Assembly: GCF_001429785.1 (NCBI RefSeq)
Contig: NZ_LMJF01000011.1
Location: 58,385-122,384 of the forward strand
Reading direction: 5' to 3'
Length of the DNA: 64,000 bases
Source: Lysobacter sp. Root916
GTDB taxonomy: Bacteria > Pseudomonadota > Gammaproteobacteria > Xanthomonadales > Xanthomonadaceae
In this document: positions 26,903 to 37,823 of the stretch, one piece after another
How positions within the stretch are numbered: the stretch's first letter is position 1
How the letters are laid out: every line of letters begins with the position of its first letter
Notes under the pieces: model-generated
The model's input: the letters and a program-made list of their open reading frames with translations, nothing else
What the model was told of the DNA's origin: nothing
The model's database searches: none
Made by a program: the position numbers and the translations under genes

Positions 26903-27754
26903 CTACTGCTTACGCAAATCCACCAACGGCGCCGCCGCGAACTCCGCCAGATGCCGATCCAGCCCCACCGGCGCGCGCACCCGCCCGCTGGCCCTGGCTT
27001 CTGCCAGCAGCGCATCGTTGGGGCTGTCGCCGTCGTCGTGGCGTTCGCGGTGGTACAGATGCGTGGCCAGGCCGGCGAAGCGCAGCGAGCGTCGTTCCAG
27101 GCCGGCGTGGAACGCGCGCACGGCCAGGTCCTTGTCCTCGCGGCCCCAGCCTTCGTAGCGCTCGTCGAAGCCGTTGAGCGCGACCAGATCCGCGCGCCAC
27201 CAGCCCTGGTTGCAGGTCTTGATCGCGGCGGTGCTCTGGCCGCGCGTGCCGCGCAGCGAGAGCGCCGCCAGCGGTGGGATGCGCAGGGTATGGCGGCGCC
27301 GGGTCAGCCCGCGATCGAAGAAACCCAATGCCCGGGTCTCGCCCGACAGCAGGCGGTCGCGGCCGAGTTCGTCGGTGAGCACGCGCTGGCCCTGCACGAA
27401 GCTGCCCGCCTGCGCCGCGCGCAGATGATCGGCGACGAATTGCGGGTGCGCGAGCATGTCGCCGTCCAACAACAGCACGTAGTCGCCGGAGGTGGCCGCG
27501 ATCGCGCGATTGCGGGCCAGGGCGACGCGGAAGCCGCGGTCCTCCTGCCAGCTGTGGCGCAGCGGCACCGGGTAGTCGCGCGCGGTCGCGGCGATCAGCG
27601 CGCGGGTTTCATCGCGCGAGCCGTCGTCGGCCACCACCACCTCGTAGGGCAGGTGGCGCTGGCGCGCGAGCGCGCCCAAGGCCAGCCCCAGCGCTTCGGG
27701 CCAGTTGTAAGTGGTGATGACCACGCTCGCGCGCGGGGCGGTGGATGCGTTCAT
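26903..27754 (-). CDS. Family 2 glycosyltransferase
   Basis: 283 residues. GT-A fold with SVVITTYNWPEALGLAL (residues about 11-27), VVVADDGSRDETRALI, the nucleotide-metal DGD motif (LLLDGDMLAHPQF) and a C-terminal galactosyltransferase-like segment (GFDERYEGWGREDKDLAVR). ATG 27754 overlaps the upstream gene's stop (ATGA). The pair likely adds sugars to LPS core or another envelope glycan. Donor and acceptor are unknown. Confidence 0.88.
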   Translation of the reverse strand: MNASTAPRASVVITTYNWPEALGLALGALARQRHLPYEVVVADDGSRDETRALIAATARDYPVPLRHSWQEDRGFRVALARNRAIAATSGDYVLLLDGDMLAHPQFVADHLRAAQAGSFVQGQRVLTDELGRDRLLSGETRALGFFDRGLTRRRHTLRIPPLAALSLRGTRGQSTAAIKTCNQGWWRADLVALNGFDERYEGWGREDKDLAVRAFHAGLERRSLRFAGLATHLYHRERHDDGDSPNDALLAEARASGRVRAPVGLDRHLAEFAAAPLVDLRKQ

Positions 27755-28566
27755 GGCTCGGAGGTGGTGACGGGCTGACCGTTCTGCAACATCCACAGCA
27801 TGATGGTTTTCTGGCGCACGTAGTTGGCGCGCACGTAGGCGTAGACCAGGCCGTGCCAGCCGTCCAGGAAGCCCAGGCGCAGCACATAGCCGCGCCAGAA
27901 GCGCCAGGCCGGCGCCAGCACCAGCTTGCCCAGGGTGGCGCGCTTGCCGCGCGCGTAGTCGTGTTCGGCCATCATCCGCGCGTAGCGCTGGGTCTTGGCC
28001 AGCTGCTGTTCCAGCGAGCGGTAGGGGTAGTGGATCAGATCGCCCGGCAGGGTCCGCACCGTGCCGTCGACGCTGGCGGCCTCGTGCACCTCGCGCTGGC
28101 CGCGCCAGCCGCCGCGGCGGCGGTCGAACAGGCGCAGCACCCGGTCGGGGTAGGCGTTGCCGTGGCGCAGGAACTTGCCGAAATACTCCGACAGCCGCGC
28201 GAAGCGGTAGCCGGCCGCGGCGGCGAAGCCCGTCGCCTGTTCGGCCTGGATCGCCGCGCGCAGGGCCTCGTCGACGCGCTCGTCGGCGTCCAGGCACAGC
28301 ACCCAGTCGTGCGCGGCCTGCTCGATCGCGAACTGCTTCTGGCTGCGGAAACCGTCGAACGGGCGCTGCAGCACGCGCGCGCCGGCCGCGCGCGCGATCT
28401 CGACCGTGGCGTCGTTGGAATATGAGTCCACCACCACCACCTCGTCGCAGAATGCCAGCGAGGCCAGGCAGTCGCCGATGCGATCGGCCTCGTTGAACGC
28501 GATGATGCAGGCCGAAAGCTGGCAAGATGCCTGCGCCGCGCGCGCTTGCGCGCCCGCGGCGGCCAC
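27751..28566 (-). CDS. Family 2 glycosyltransferase, WaaE/KdtX-like
   Basis: 271 residues. N-terminal LSACIIAFNEADRIGDCL, then VVVVDSYSNDATVEIA and CLDADERVDEALR (DxD), typical of the LPS-core beta-1,4-glucosyltransferase WaaE/KdtX group. The C-terminal region is basic and amphipathic. The only in-frame start with enough length is GTG 28566, which leaves just 25 bp to the divergent gene at 28592. It is translationally coupled to the next GT2. Confidence 0.85.
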   Translation of the reverse strand: MAAAGAQARAAQASCQLSACIIAFNEADRIGDCLASLAFCDEVVVVDSYSNDATVEIARAAGARVLQRPFDGFRSQKQFAIEQAAHDWVLCLDADERVDEALRAAIQAEQATGFAAAAGYRFARLSEYFGKFLRHGNAYPDRVLRLFDRRRGGWRGQREVHEAASVDGTVRTLPGDLIHYPYRSLEQQLAKTQRYARMMAEHDYARGKRATLGKLVLAPAWRFWRGYVLRLGFLDGWHGLVYAYVRANYVRQKTIMLWMLQNGQPVTTSEP

Positions 28567-28591
28567 GTTCGATTCAGTCCGGGATGCGTTG

Positions 28592-29644
28592 ATGGCGGAT
28601 TACCTGTTGTTCGCGAGCGAGCGTTATGCGCTGCCCATCCTGCAACCGCTGGCCGATGCGCTGCAAGCGCAGGGACACTCGGTACATGCCTGGTTCGTCG
28701 ACGGCGCGGCCGGCGCCAGCCTGGCCGCACCGGTGCGCAACGTCGGCCTGCACGAGGCGGTGGCGCTGAAACCGCGCGCCGTGTTCAGCGCCGCCAACTG
28801 GGTGCCGCCCTTCGTCGGCGGGGCCAAGGTCCAGCTGTTCCACGGCTTCAACGTCGAAAAACGCGAGGACGCGCGCGGCCATTTCCGCGTGCGCGGCCTG
28901 TTCGACCTGTACTGCACCCAGGGCCCGGCGACCACCGCGCCGTTCCGCACCCTGGCCGCCGAGGCCGGCCATTTCGCCGTGGTCGAAACCGGCTGGCCCA
29001 AGCTCGACCCGCTGTTCCGCGACGACGACGGCAGCGCCGCGCGCCTGCGCCGGCGCGCCGGCCGGCGCCCGGTGGTGTTGTTCGCCTCGACCTTCACCGA
29101 GCGTCTGAGCGCGGCGCCGCACCTGTACGACGCGATCGCCCAGGAGGTTCGGCGCGGCGATCGTTTCTGGCTGCTGACCCTGCACCCCAAGTGCCCGCCG
29201 GCGCTGTTCGAACGCTACCGCAAGCTGGCCGGCCCGAACGCCGATTTCGTCGAGACCGAGCAACTGATCGCGGCCCAACGCGCCGCCGACGTGCTGGTGG
29301 CCGATACCACGTCGGTGGTCTCGGAGTTCGTGGTCCAGCGCAAGCCGGTCGTGACCTTCCGCAACCGCGCGCCGAAGGCGCACATGATCGATTTCCACGA
29401 GCCGGCCGAGCTGCCGGCGATGCTGGAGCACGCGTTCACGCCGACGCCGGAGTTGCAAGCCTCGCTGGACGCCTACGCCGATGCCATCCATCCCTACCGC
29501 GACGGACGCTCGTCCGAGCGGGTGATCGCGGCCACCGAGGACCTGCTCGCCGGCCGTCTGGGCCGCCTGAGCGCCAAGCCGTTCTCGGCGCGCCTGCGCG
29601 CGCTGCAGATCCGCCGCGAACTGGGCTATTGGGGCCGCGGCTGA
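28592..29644 (+). CDS. CDP-glycerol glycerophosphotransferase-like protein
   Basis: 350 residues with a GT-B-like architecture. Segments LFHGFNVEK, GWPKLDPLF, RRPVVLFASTFTERLSAAP, LTLHPKCPP and ADTTSVVSEFVVQRKPVVTF match the CDP-glycerol/polyol phosphotransferase family, which in Gram-negative bacteria usually acts on LPS core or capsule. ATG 28592 is chosen (MADYLLFASERYALP, a normal GT-B opening); the longer in-frame reading overlaps the divergent GT2 gene. Together with the two GT2 genes it forms an envelope-glycan cluster. Confidence 0.8.
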   Translation: MADYLLFASERYALPILQPLADALQAQGHSVHAWFVDGAAGASLAAPVRNVGLHEAVALKPRAVFSAANWVPPFVGGAKVQLFHGFNVEKREDARGHFRVRGLFDLYCTQGPATTAPFRTLAAEAGHFAVVETGWPKLDPLFRDDDGSAARLRRRAGRRPVVLFASTFTERLSAAPHLYDAIAQEVRRGDRFWLLTLHPKCPPALFERYRKLAGPNADFVETEQLIAAQRAADVLVADTTSVVSEFVVQRKPVVTFRNRAPKAHMIDFHEPAELPAMLEHAFTPTPELQASLDAYADAIHPYRDGRSSERVIAATEDLLAGRLGRLSAKPFSARLRALQIRRELGYWGRG

Positions 29645-29680
29645 GCCGGACGTAGGCGCGGCAGCCACCTGCCTTTGGCC

Positions 29681-29860
29681 TCCGTAGGATGCGGTGAGCC
29701 GCAGGCGAACCGCATCATCGCGAGGGCCCGCAAGTCCGCGCCGGCCGTAGGGTGCGGTTACCACCGCACCCTACGGCCGGCGCGGCTGCGTAAGACAGCC
29801 CGCCGCGAGTCCCGCCTTCGTAGGATGCGGTGAGCCAAAGGCGAACCGCATCATCGCCGC
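29681..29860. repeat. GTAGGATGCGGTGAGCC elements and an 18-bp-arm palindrome
   Basis: GTAGGATGCGGTGAGCC with AGGCGAACCGCATCATCGC occurs at 29684-29722 and 29820-29858; a related copy is at about 26783. Between them, 29741-29780 is a perfect inverted repeat with 18-bp arms (CCGGCCGTAGGGTGCGGT) and a TACC loop. No gene lies in 29645-29886. Confidence 0.88.
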
Positions 29861-29886
29861 ACCGCACGTGCGCCGCCGCCCTCCGC

Positions 29887-31431
29887 CTACCAATGCAGCT
29901 TGCGCACCGCCAGGGTCGCCGACAGCTCGCGATACAAGGCCTCAGCCTCGGCCACCGGCAGAAAACGGATTCGCAGCGGCGGCGCCATGGCTCCGGCGCC
30001 GGCGGTGTCCAGCCACAGCGTCGCGGTGCCGCAGCGGCGGTCGATCGGGTTGCGGACCAGCTGCAGCGCCTGCAGCTTGTCGATCTCGGCGAAGCGCCAA
30101 TAACGCTTCCACCAGCCCTCGCGCACGGCCACGACTTCGGCGCCCAGCGCGTAGCCCATGCGCCGCGCGCGCTGGCGCGCCTTGAACACCGCCCACGGCA
30201 GCCACAGCAGCGCCAGCAGGCCCCAGGCGCCGAAGCGCACGCACAGCAAGGCGGTGATCGCCGCCAGCCAGGGCATGCCGGACAGGAACAACCGCCACCA
30301 GCTCACCAGCGGCAGCGCGCGCCAATCCAGGCGCGACCATCCGGCCTTCGGCAGCAGATGCTCGATCAGCGATTCGCAGACCGCCGGCGTGGCGATCGGC
30401 GCCAGCTCTCGCAAGGCGCGCTCCTGCTCCTGCTCGTTGCCGACCGCGGTTTCGATTTCCAGGGTGCGCCGGCGCAACAAACGGTGCACGGGACCTTCGC
30501 GCAGCGTCCAGGCCTGGATCCGGCGGCGCGACGCGCTGGTGCGCCAGCGCGCCAGCAGGCCGCGTTCGACGGTCAGGCGGCGCCCGTGCTCGCTCAGGCG
30601 GAAACCGTAGTACTGCAGCAGCGCCAGCGCCATCGACAGCAGCCGCACCAGGCCGACGAACAGCCCCATCAGCACCAGCGCCGCCAGCAGGTACTGCGGC
30701 GCGCCGAAGTGATGCTCGTTGGTCCAGCCGAACAGGGACAGCACCAGTTGCCGGATCTGGCCGCCCATGCCTTCCGGTAGCAGATCGCGGCTGTAGGGCA
30801 TGAAGCCGGCGATGCCGGCGCCGACCACGAACATGCCGCGGTTGTTGACCACGCCCAGGCGCAGCACCTCGCCCAAGGACATGGCCAGCAGCGGCGGCGC
30901 GGCGCTGTCGTCGGCGGCCAGGGCCGCGCCCGCGGCCGCGCCGCGCCGGCGCACCAGCGCTTCCAGCGCCAGCGCGTCGGACAGCTTGAGCACGCGCATC
31001 TCGGCTTCGGGCTTGTTGCCGCCGGCCGATTCCAGGCGCACCTCGGCCACGCCGAATACCCGGTGCAGCGCCGACTGGCGCAGCGCGACGTTGTGGATGC
31101 GCGCGAACGGGATCACCCGCAGGCTGCGTTCGAACAGGCCGCTGCGCACCACCAGGCTGTCGCCGGTGGCGCCGTAGCGATAGGTGAAGTACTGCCACAG
31201 CGACAGCACCACCAGCACGCCGACCGCGATCAGCGACCATAGCTCGTTGCGGTCGCCGCGCCCGAGCACCAGCAGCACGATCAGCGGAACCACGAACTGG
31301 CGCAGCTGCGCCAGCAGCACGAACAGCCACGACATCGGGTGCAGGCGGCGTTCGGCGCTCGCGGCCTCGACCGCGGTCGGTGGCGCACGCTCGCCCGCGG
31401 GCTCGCCCGCGATCGGATCAGGCGTCGTCAT
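29887..31431 (-). CDS. YdbT-like membrane protein with PH (bPH2) domains
   Basis: 514 residues. Pairs of membrane helices (about 35-78, 205-260 and 375-415) alternate with three bacterial PH-type domains (about 80-150, 265-345, 420-510; e.g. SLVVRSGLFERSLRVIPFARIHNVALRQS). This matches B. subtilis YdbT. It overlaps the YdbS-like gene by 14 bases. In B. subtilis the YdbST pair protects against an antimicrobial peptide; whether that holds here is inference. Protein is inner-membrane. Confidence 0.85.
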   Translation of the reverse strand: MTTPDPIAGEPAGERAPPTAVEAASAERRLHPMSWLFVLLAQLRQFVVPLIVLLVLGRGDRNELWSLIAVGVLVVLSLWQYFTYRYGATGDSLVVRSGLFERSLRVIPFARIHNVALRQSALHRVFGVAEVRLESAGGNKPEAEMRVLKLSDALALEALVRRRGAAAGAALAADDSAAPPLLAMSLGEVLRLGVVNNRGMFVVGAGIAGFMPYSRDLLPEGMGGQIRQLVLSLFGWTNEHHFGAPQYLLAALVLMGLFVGLVRLLSMALALLQYYGFRLSEHGRRLTVERGLLARWRTSASRRRIQAWTLREGPVHRLLRRRTLEIETAVGNEQEQERALRELAPIATPAVCESLIEHLLPKAGWSRLDWRALPLVSWWRLFLSGMPWLAAITALLCVRFGAWGLLALLWLPWAVFKARQRARRMGYALGAEVVAVREGWWKRYWRFAEIDKLQALQLVRNPIDRRCGTATLWLDTAGAGAMAPPLRIRFLPVAEAEALYRELSATLAVRKLHW

Positions 31432-31948
31432 CGAGATCGATCTGCCGGCCCAGGCGATCGCGCAGGCGCTGCGCGTCGTCGGCGTCCAGGTGGGGCACGT
31501 TGACCGAGCTGTGGCGGGTGCCGGCGGTGTGCACCACCAGCGTCGCCAGCTTGCGTCGGCGCTGCCAGGGGCCGTGCTTGATGTCCAGGTGCTGCACGCG
31601 GGTGATCGGCACCCGCGTTTCGCGCTGCCACAAGCGCCCGCGCCGCACCGCCAGGCCGTGCTCGTCCAGGCGCCAGTAGCAATGATTGAACTGCTTGGTG
31701 CCGATCCAGATCCCGGTGGCGATGCCGAGCAGGGCCCCGGTGGCGCCGGCGGCGATGCCCGCGGCCATGCCCAGGCCCAGCGTGCCCGACACCACCCCGG
31801 CCACGCCGAACAGCACGCCCAGCGAGATCGAGGTATCCAGCAGGAACAGCGGCCGCGCGCGCGCTGGCAGCGCCTGCCATTCGACTTCGGCGGCCGGAGT
31901 CAGGTCAGGCGCGGTGTCGAGCGCGCTGTCTTCCGATGCGGAGGTCAT
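31418..31948 (-). CDS. YdbS-like PH-domain membrane protein
   Basis: 176 residues. Two hydrophobic helices (about 36-83) precede one bPH2 domain (about 85-165: WRLDEHGLAVRRGRLWQRETRVPITRVQHLDIKHGP, read in two parts). It is the standard partner of YdbT and is coupled to it by a 14-base overlap. Its start overlaps the upstream stop by ATGA, so three genes form one unit. Likely forms a membrane complex with YdbT. Confidence 0.85.
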   Translation of the reverse strand: MTSASEDSALDTAPDLTPAAEVEWQALPARARPLFLLDTSISLGVLFGVAGVVSGTLGLGMAAGIAAGATGALLGIATGIWIGTKQFNHCYWRLDEHGLAVRRGRLWQRETRVPITRVQHLDIKHGPWQRRRKLATLVVHTAGTRHSSVNVPHLDADDAQRLRDRLGRQIDLDDDA

Positions 31949-33387
31949 TTCGGTTGAGTCTCGAAGACGCTGTAGTCCTGTACCCAGTCGCGACGGGCGC
32001 TATAGGCCTTGAGGCGCTCGCGGGCGCGCTTGGGCGTTTGCGTTTCGGCCGGGTCTTCGAACTTGATCAGGGCGCGCTTCTGCAGCGCGACCGCTTCGTC
32101 GAACCGGCCGTTGGCGGCGTAAACGGCGGCCAGCGTGTCCAGTTCGGCGGCGCCCAAACGATCCTGTTCCTCGATCATGCGCTGGGCCAGCGCCAATGCG
32201 CGCGCAGGGTCGCGTTGCTCCGGAATCGGGCAGACGGCCAGGTTCCAGACGCGATTGTTGCGCGCATCCTCGTAGCCCGCGTCTTCGGCGCGCGCGATCC
32301 ATTCGTCAGCCTGGCGGCAGTCGCGCTTCAGGCCCGCAGCGCCGTTGAAATAGAGCAGGGAGAGCTCGGACATCGCCATCGCATGGCCGCCCTCGGCGGA
32401 ACGGCGCAGATGCGGCAGCGCCCTTGCCAGGCGCTCGGGCGGAATCGGCTGGCCCTTGGGCAGGTCGTCGCCCGCGATCAGTTCACCGGCGACCAAGGTG
32501 GCCGCGGCGACGTTTCCGCCCTCGCTGGCCTGTACCAGCAGTGTCATGCCGCGGACTTTGTCCTGGGGCACCCAGTCCGACAGCTTGCCCGTGTACAGCA
32601 TCGTGCCGAACGTGACCTGCGCGAGCGGATCGCCGTCCTCGGCCTTGCGTTGAATAGCCGCCATGCGGGTCTTGTAAGTCGCCAGGTATGCCGGCCAGCG
32701 ATCGTTGAGGCTGGCGCGCAGGGCGGCGTCGTCCCGCGTCGGCTGCTCCAGGCTCGCGACCGCCGGCGTCTCGGTCTCGTCGCCGAGCATTTCGCCGAGG
32801 ACGAACTGCGCCAGGTCGGCTTCGCTCGTGCCCGTCTGTTGCGCGTGCCGCGCGATCTGGACCGATTCGTCGTTGACCAGCGATTCGGCCACCACCTTCC
32901 AGCCGTCTTGGGTACGCACGAGTTCCGGGCCGAACTGGAAATTGGTGCCGGTCGGCGGCCCGAACTCGCCGACCGCGCGATCGCTGCCGATCAGGGTCAC
33001 GTGGCTCAGCGCCGGCAGCGACTCGCCCTCTTCCGGCGCCGCCACGCCGCACCAATCGCGGCTTTGGCACAGTTTGGCTACGCCGGTGCCGTCAAGCTCG
33101 GCCAACTGGGCGTCGCTGCGGCTGGCGCGCAGTGCGTACACGATCAGGCGGTCGCTGATCGGGATGCGCCGCACCTGGTCGGAGGAGGCCGCACGCGCCG
33201 CGTCGCGCAGGAACAGGTAGTAGTCCAGGCTGGACGGCGCGAGCAGGGCGGCGCTGGCGGGATCGTCGCGGCTGCTGAGCTGCGCGTAGCGGTCCCAGGC
33301 CTGGCTGACGGCGTTCATCTCGGCCAGATCGTCGGCCGCCATCGCCGGTGCGGCGAGCAGCGCGAAACACAACATCCAACAACGCAT
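31945..33387 (-). CDS. Exported protein with Sel1/TPR-like repeats
   Basis: 480 residues. The signal peptide (MRCWMLCFALLAAPAMA) is followed by an unassigned N-terminal half (about 20-230) and a C-terminal solenoid of helical repeats (about 245-450), with Sel1-like units such as GDPLAQVTFGTMLYTGKL, SEGGHAMAMSELSLLYFNG and AGYEDARNNRVWNLAV. Sel1 repeats mediate protein contacts. ATG 33387 follows AAGGGG. It heads the operon with the YdbST pair through an ATGA overlap, suggesting a periplasmic partner for them. Confidence 0.78.
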   Translation of the reverse strand: MRCWMLCFALLAAPAMAADDLAEMNAVSQAWDRYAQLSSRDDPASAALLAPSSLDYYLFLRDAARAASSDQVRRIPISDRLIVYALRASRSDAQLAELDGTGVAKLCQSRDWCGVAAPEEGESLPALSHVTLIGSDRAVGEFGPPTGTNFQFGPELVRTQDGWKVVAESLVNDESVQIARHAQQTGTSEADLAQFVLGEMLGDETETPAVASLEQPTRDDAALRASLNDRWPAYLATYKTRMAAIQRKAEDGDPLAQVTFGTMLYTGKLSDWVPQDKVRGMTLLVQASEGGNVAAATLVAGELIAGDDLPKGQPIPPERLARALPHLRRSAEGGHAMAMSELSLLYFNGAAGLKRDCRQADEWIARAEDAGYEDARNNRVWNLAVCPIPEQRDPARALALAQRMIEEQDRLGAAELDTLAAVYAANGRFDEAVALQKRALIKFEDPAETQTPKRARERLKAYSARRDWVQDYSVFETQPK

Positions 33388-33458
33388 CCATCATCCCCTT
33401 GAGTGATTCGCTCGCGCGCCATGGAGTCGCGCGATCGTGCTCCGCCAGCGTCGTCCGC

Positions 33459-34376
33459 TCAGCGATTCCAGTACGGGTTTTCCTCGCCCGAACCCGGCGG
33501 TCGCAGCGTATAGCGTTTGTAGGTCCACTGGTATTGAGCGGGATCGCGGCGCGCGATGCGTTCGACCGCGGCGTTTAGCGCGGTCGTCGCGATCGTCAGA
33601 TCCTCGTCGCCGATGTCCGCGGGCGCGGGTTCGATGTGCAGCGCGAAGCCGGGCGCGCCGTCGTGGGTGTCGATGCGTTCGCAATAGGCGAACAGCACCG
33701 TCGCGCCGGTGCGGCCAGCGAGGCGGCCGAGCAGGGTCATGGTCAGCGCGGGCACGCCGAAGAACGGCGCGAACTCGCCGTCGCCGGCCTTGGGCTGCTG
33801 GTCGGGCAGGATGCCGGTCACGCCGCCGGCGTTGAGCAGCTTCCACAGCTGGCGTACCGCCGGGCCCTCGGCGCGGATCTGGGTGACCCGGTCGGGGGCG
33901 TCGGCGCGCACCAGGTTGAGGAAGGCTTCGCCGATCTTCGACTCCGGCGGCCGGTACAGGATCGCCAGCGGCGTGCGCGCGGCCAGCCACTGGTTCAGCA
34001 GCTCCCAGTTGCCGTAATGCGGCGCGGCCACGATCACCCCGCGCCCGGCCGCGATCGCCGCGTCGAACAGCTCGGTGCCGTGGGTCTCGCGCAGCAGGGT
34101 CAGGTTCTCCTGGTGCGGCCGGGTCCACAGGCGCAGGGTCTCCAGGATCTGGCGCCCGGTGGTGCGCAGGATCGCCCGGTGCCACTGCTCGCGCTGGGCC
34201 GGCAGCAGCTCGGGGTAGGCCAGCTCCAGATTGACCCGGGTCACCCGGCTTTCGCGGCCGTCGCGCCAGCGCCAGGCGGCGGCGACCAGGTCGCCCAGGC
34301 CCAGCAGCCAGGACCAGGGCAGGCGCGCGAGCGCGGAGGCGAGCAGATAGAGCAGGCGGGCGACGAAGCGGGTCAT
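33459..34376 (-). CDS. Lipid A biosynthesis (lauroyl) acyltransferase, LpxL/HtrB family
   Basis: 305 residues. An N-terminal membrane helix (about 5-37) is followed by the acyltransferase core with the H-x4-E catalytic pair H120/E125 (APHYGNWELL), a GVTGILPDQQPKAGDG substrate motif and CER/KRY segments. The family transfers a secondary acyl chain to Kdo2-lipid IVA at the inner membrane. Which of the LpxL/LpxM positions it serves cannot be decided, so no symbol is given. It is divergent from dtd. Confidence 0.9.
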   Translation of the reverse strand: MTRFVARLLYLLASALARLPWSWLLGLGDLVAAAWRWRDGRESRVTRVNLELAYPELLPAQREQWHRAILRTTGRQILETLRLWTRPHQENLTLLRETHGTELFDAAIAAGRGVIVAAPHYGNWELLNQWLAARTPLAILYRPPESKIGEAFLNLVRADAPDRVTQIRAEGPAVRQLWKLLNAGGVTGILPDQQPKAGDGEFAPFFGVPALTMTLLGRLAGRTGATVLFAYCERIDTHDGAPGFALHIEPAPADIGDEDLTIATTALNAAVERIARRDPAQYQWTYKRYTLRPPGSGEENPYWNR

Positions 34377-34478
34377 CGCGTCAGTCTAGCCGGCGCGGGC
34401 GGCCGGCCCGGTGCGCAGGCTGGCCGGATGCGCCGGGCCGGGCGACACTGTGCGGCCCGTTCCGCAGGACCCGCCGCC

Positions 34479-34919
34479 GTGCTCAGCCTGATCCAGCGCG
34501 TGACCCAGGCGGCCGTGACCGTCGACGGCGAGACCGTCGGGGCGATCGGGCCCGGCCTGCTGGCCCTGGTCGGGGTCGAGCCCGGCGACGGCGAGGCACA
34601 GGTTTTGCGCATGGCCGAGCGCCTGCTCGGCTACCGGGTGTTCGCCGACGAGGCCGGGCGCATGAACCGAGGCCTGGCCGACACCGGCGGCGGCCTGCTG
34701 CTGGTCAGCCAGTTCACCCTGGCCGCCGACACCCGCAGCGGCATGCGCCCGGGCTTCAGCACCGCGGCCGCCCCGGAGCTGGCTGAACCGATATTCAACC
34801 GGCTGGTCCAGACCTGCCGGGCCGCTCACGCCGGGGGGGTGGAAACCGGGCGCTTCGGTGCCCATATGGTGATCAGCCTGGTCAACGATGGCCCGGTCAC
34901 CTTCCTCCTCCGGTCCTAG
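34479..34919 (+). CDS. dtd: D-aminoacyl-tRNA deacylase
   Basis: 146 residues, full family length. Conserved SQFTLAADTRSGMRPGF (about 78-94) and the C-terminal NDGPVTFLL place it firmly in DTD. It hydrolyses D-aminoacyl-tRNAs and mischarged Gly-tRNAAla. The start is GTG 34479 (VLSLIQRVTQAAV), which matches the family N-terminus. Upstream in-frame sequence is antisense to lpxL. It ends 72 bp ahead of rpoD. Confidence 0.94.
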   Translation: MLSLIQRVTQAAVTVDGETVGAIGPGLLALVGVEPGDGEAQVLRMAERLLGYRVFADEAGRMNRGLADTGGGLLLVSQFTLAADTRSGMRPGFSTAAAPELAEPIFNRLVQTCRAAHAGGVETGRFGAHMVISLVNDGPVTFLLRS

Positions 34920-34945
34920 ATCGGGCCCCAGCCGGCCCGGCCTGC

Positions 34946-34951
34946 TATACT
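34946..34951 (+). promoter_or_regulatory. Candidate -10 box for rpoD
   Basis: TATACT stands 40 bp ahead of the rpoD start, after a GC-rich stretch without a recognisable -35. Position and sequence fit a -10, nothing more. Confidence 0.35.
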
Positions 34952-34991
34952 GGAACGTTCCCTAGACCTACAAGCGCGGGTGGCGCAGCCC

Positions 34992-36845
<1,854 letters not shown>

Positions 36846-36865
36846 TCGAGGCTGCGAAGTGCGTG

Positions 36866-36895
36866 GAAACAGGCCCCGCTCGCGGGGCCTGTTTC
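36866..36895 (+). terminator. Rho-independent terminator of rpoD
   Basis: 13-bp arms GAAACAGGCCCCG / CGGGGCCTGTTTC around CTCG, 20 bp past the stop codon, followed by GTTTG. It also faces the convergent gene ending at 36909. Confidence 0.88.
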
Positions 36896-36908
36896 GTTTG
36901 TGCGGCGA

Positions 36909-37763
36909 TCAGGGCGAGCGGGATGAGCCGGAGGCGTTCTGATAGATCGCGAATTCGCGCGCGTCGAGGCTGAAGTCGCGCAGCGCGGTGACTGCGGCAT
37001 CGCGCAGTTCGGACCCCGGTGGACTGTCGCTGGCCAGCAGTAGCAAGGTCTGCTTGAGCTCGTCGGTGCGCGCGTTGGACAGGGACACCGCGGTGATCGC
37101 CGAACGCACCACTTCCGGATCGGCGTCGTCCAGACCTTCGCGCAGTGGCCGCTCGATCGCCGCACCGCGGTCCCATTGCGCGAGATGCACTAGGCCGGCG
37201 GCGCGGATGCGCGGATCGTCGGCTTCGCGCAGCGACTGGATCTGCGCGAGCAGTGGCGCGAGCTGGTCGGTCGGGAGCGGGGTTGGTGTCATCGCCGAGA
37301 TGACCTCTTCCCTGCGCGAGGGATCGCGCGTTGTCGCGAGGTATGCAAGGAACGTGTCGCGGATCTGCGGGTCGGAGAGCGAGAACCTGGCGAGTTCTCC
37401 TAGACAGTTTTGCGATACCGCTCTTCGCGCGCTTTCCGAGCAATTCAGCGTCGCGAGCAGGGCGGCACGGCTCAAGTAGTCGTGGGTCGGGACGCCGCCG
37501 ATTCGGCCCTCGTGCTGCGCATGCGCAGCGTCGCCGCTTGCAATCTGGTCTTGAGACAGTGGATGCGCTGCCGGGGGGCGTGCCGCGGAGGCTGCAGCAT
37601 TCGCCACCACAGCGGAGCGGACCTCGTCGTCTCCGTTCCGTCCCGCGAACCGGACGGAAGCGAACCAGCCGCACGCGAAAGCTACTGCCGCGATCAATGC
37701 GACCGCGGCGCAGCGGACCGGGAGCCCAGAGATGCGAATGGGCGCGTCGAGAGATCTATCCAT
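36909..37763 (-). CDS. Membrane-anchored protein with HEAT-like repeats
   Basis: 284 residues. One N-terminal membrane helix (about 16-37: RCAAVALIAAVAFACGWFA) leads to an Ala/Pro-rich linker and a helical-repeat domain (about 95-270). The repeats DDPRIRAAGLVHLAQWDRG and DDADPEVVRSAITAVSL resemble HEAT units. Two cysteines (NCSESARRAVSQNC) may form a disulfide. Such a protein would be anchored in the inner membrane facing the periplasm. Function unknown. Confidence 0.7.
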   Translation of the reverse strand: MDRSLDAPIRISGLPVRCAAVALIAAVAFACGWFASVRFAGRNGDDEVRSAVVANAAASAARPPAAHPLSQDQIASGDAAHAQHEGRIGGVPTHDYLSRAALLATLNCSESARRAVSQNCLGELARFSLSDPQIRDTFLAYLATTRDPSRREEVISAMTPTPLPTDQLAPLLAQIQSLREADDPRIRAAGLVHLAQWDRGAAIERPLREGLDDADPEVVRSAITAVSLSNARTDELKQTLLLLASDSPPGSELRDAAVTALRDFSLDAREFAIYQNASGSSRSP

Positions 37764-37823
37764 CGAGTGGCGAGTATCGCTGATGCGCTGTTCCGCGTAT
37801 GGAGCGGACGGTCTTTCCGGATG

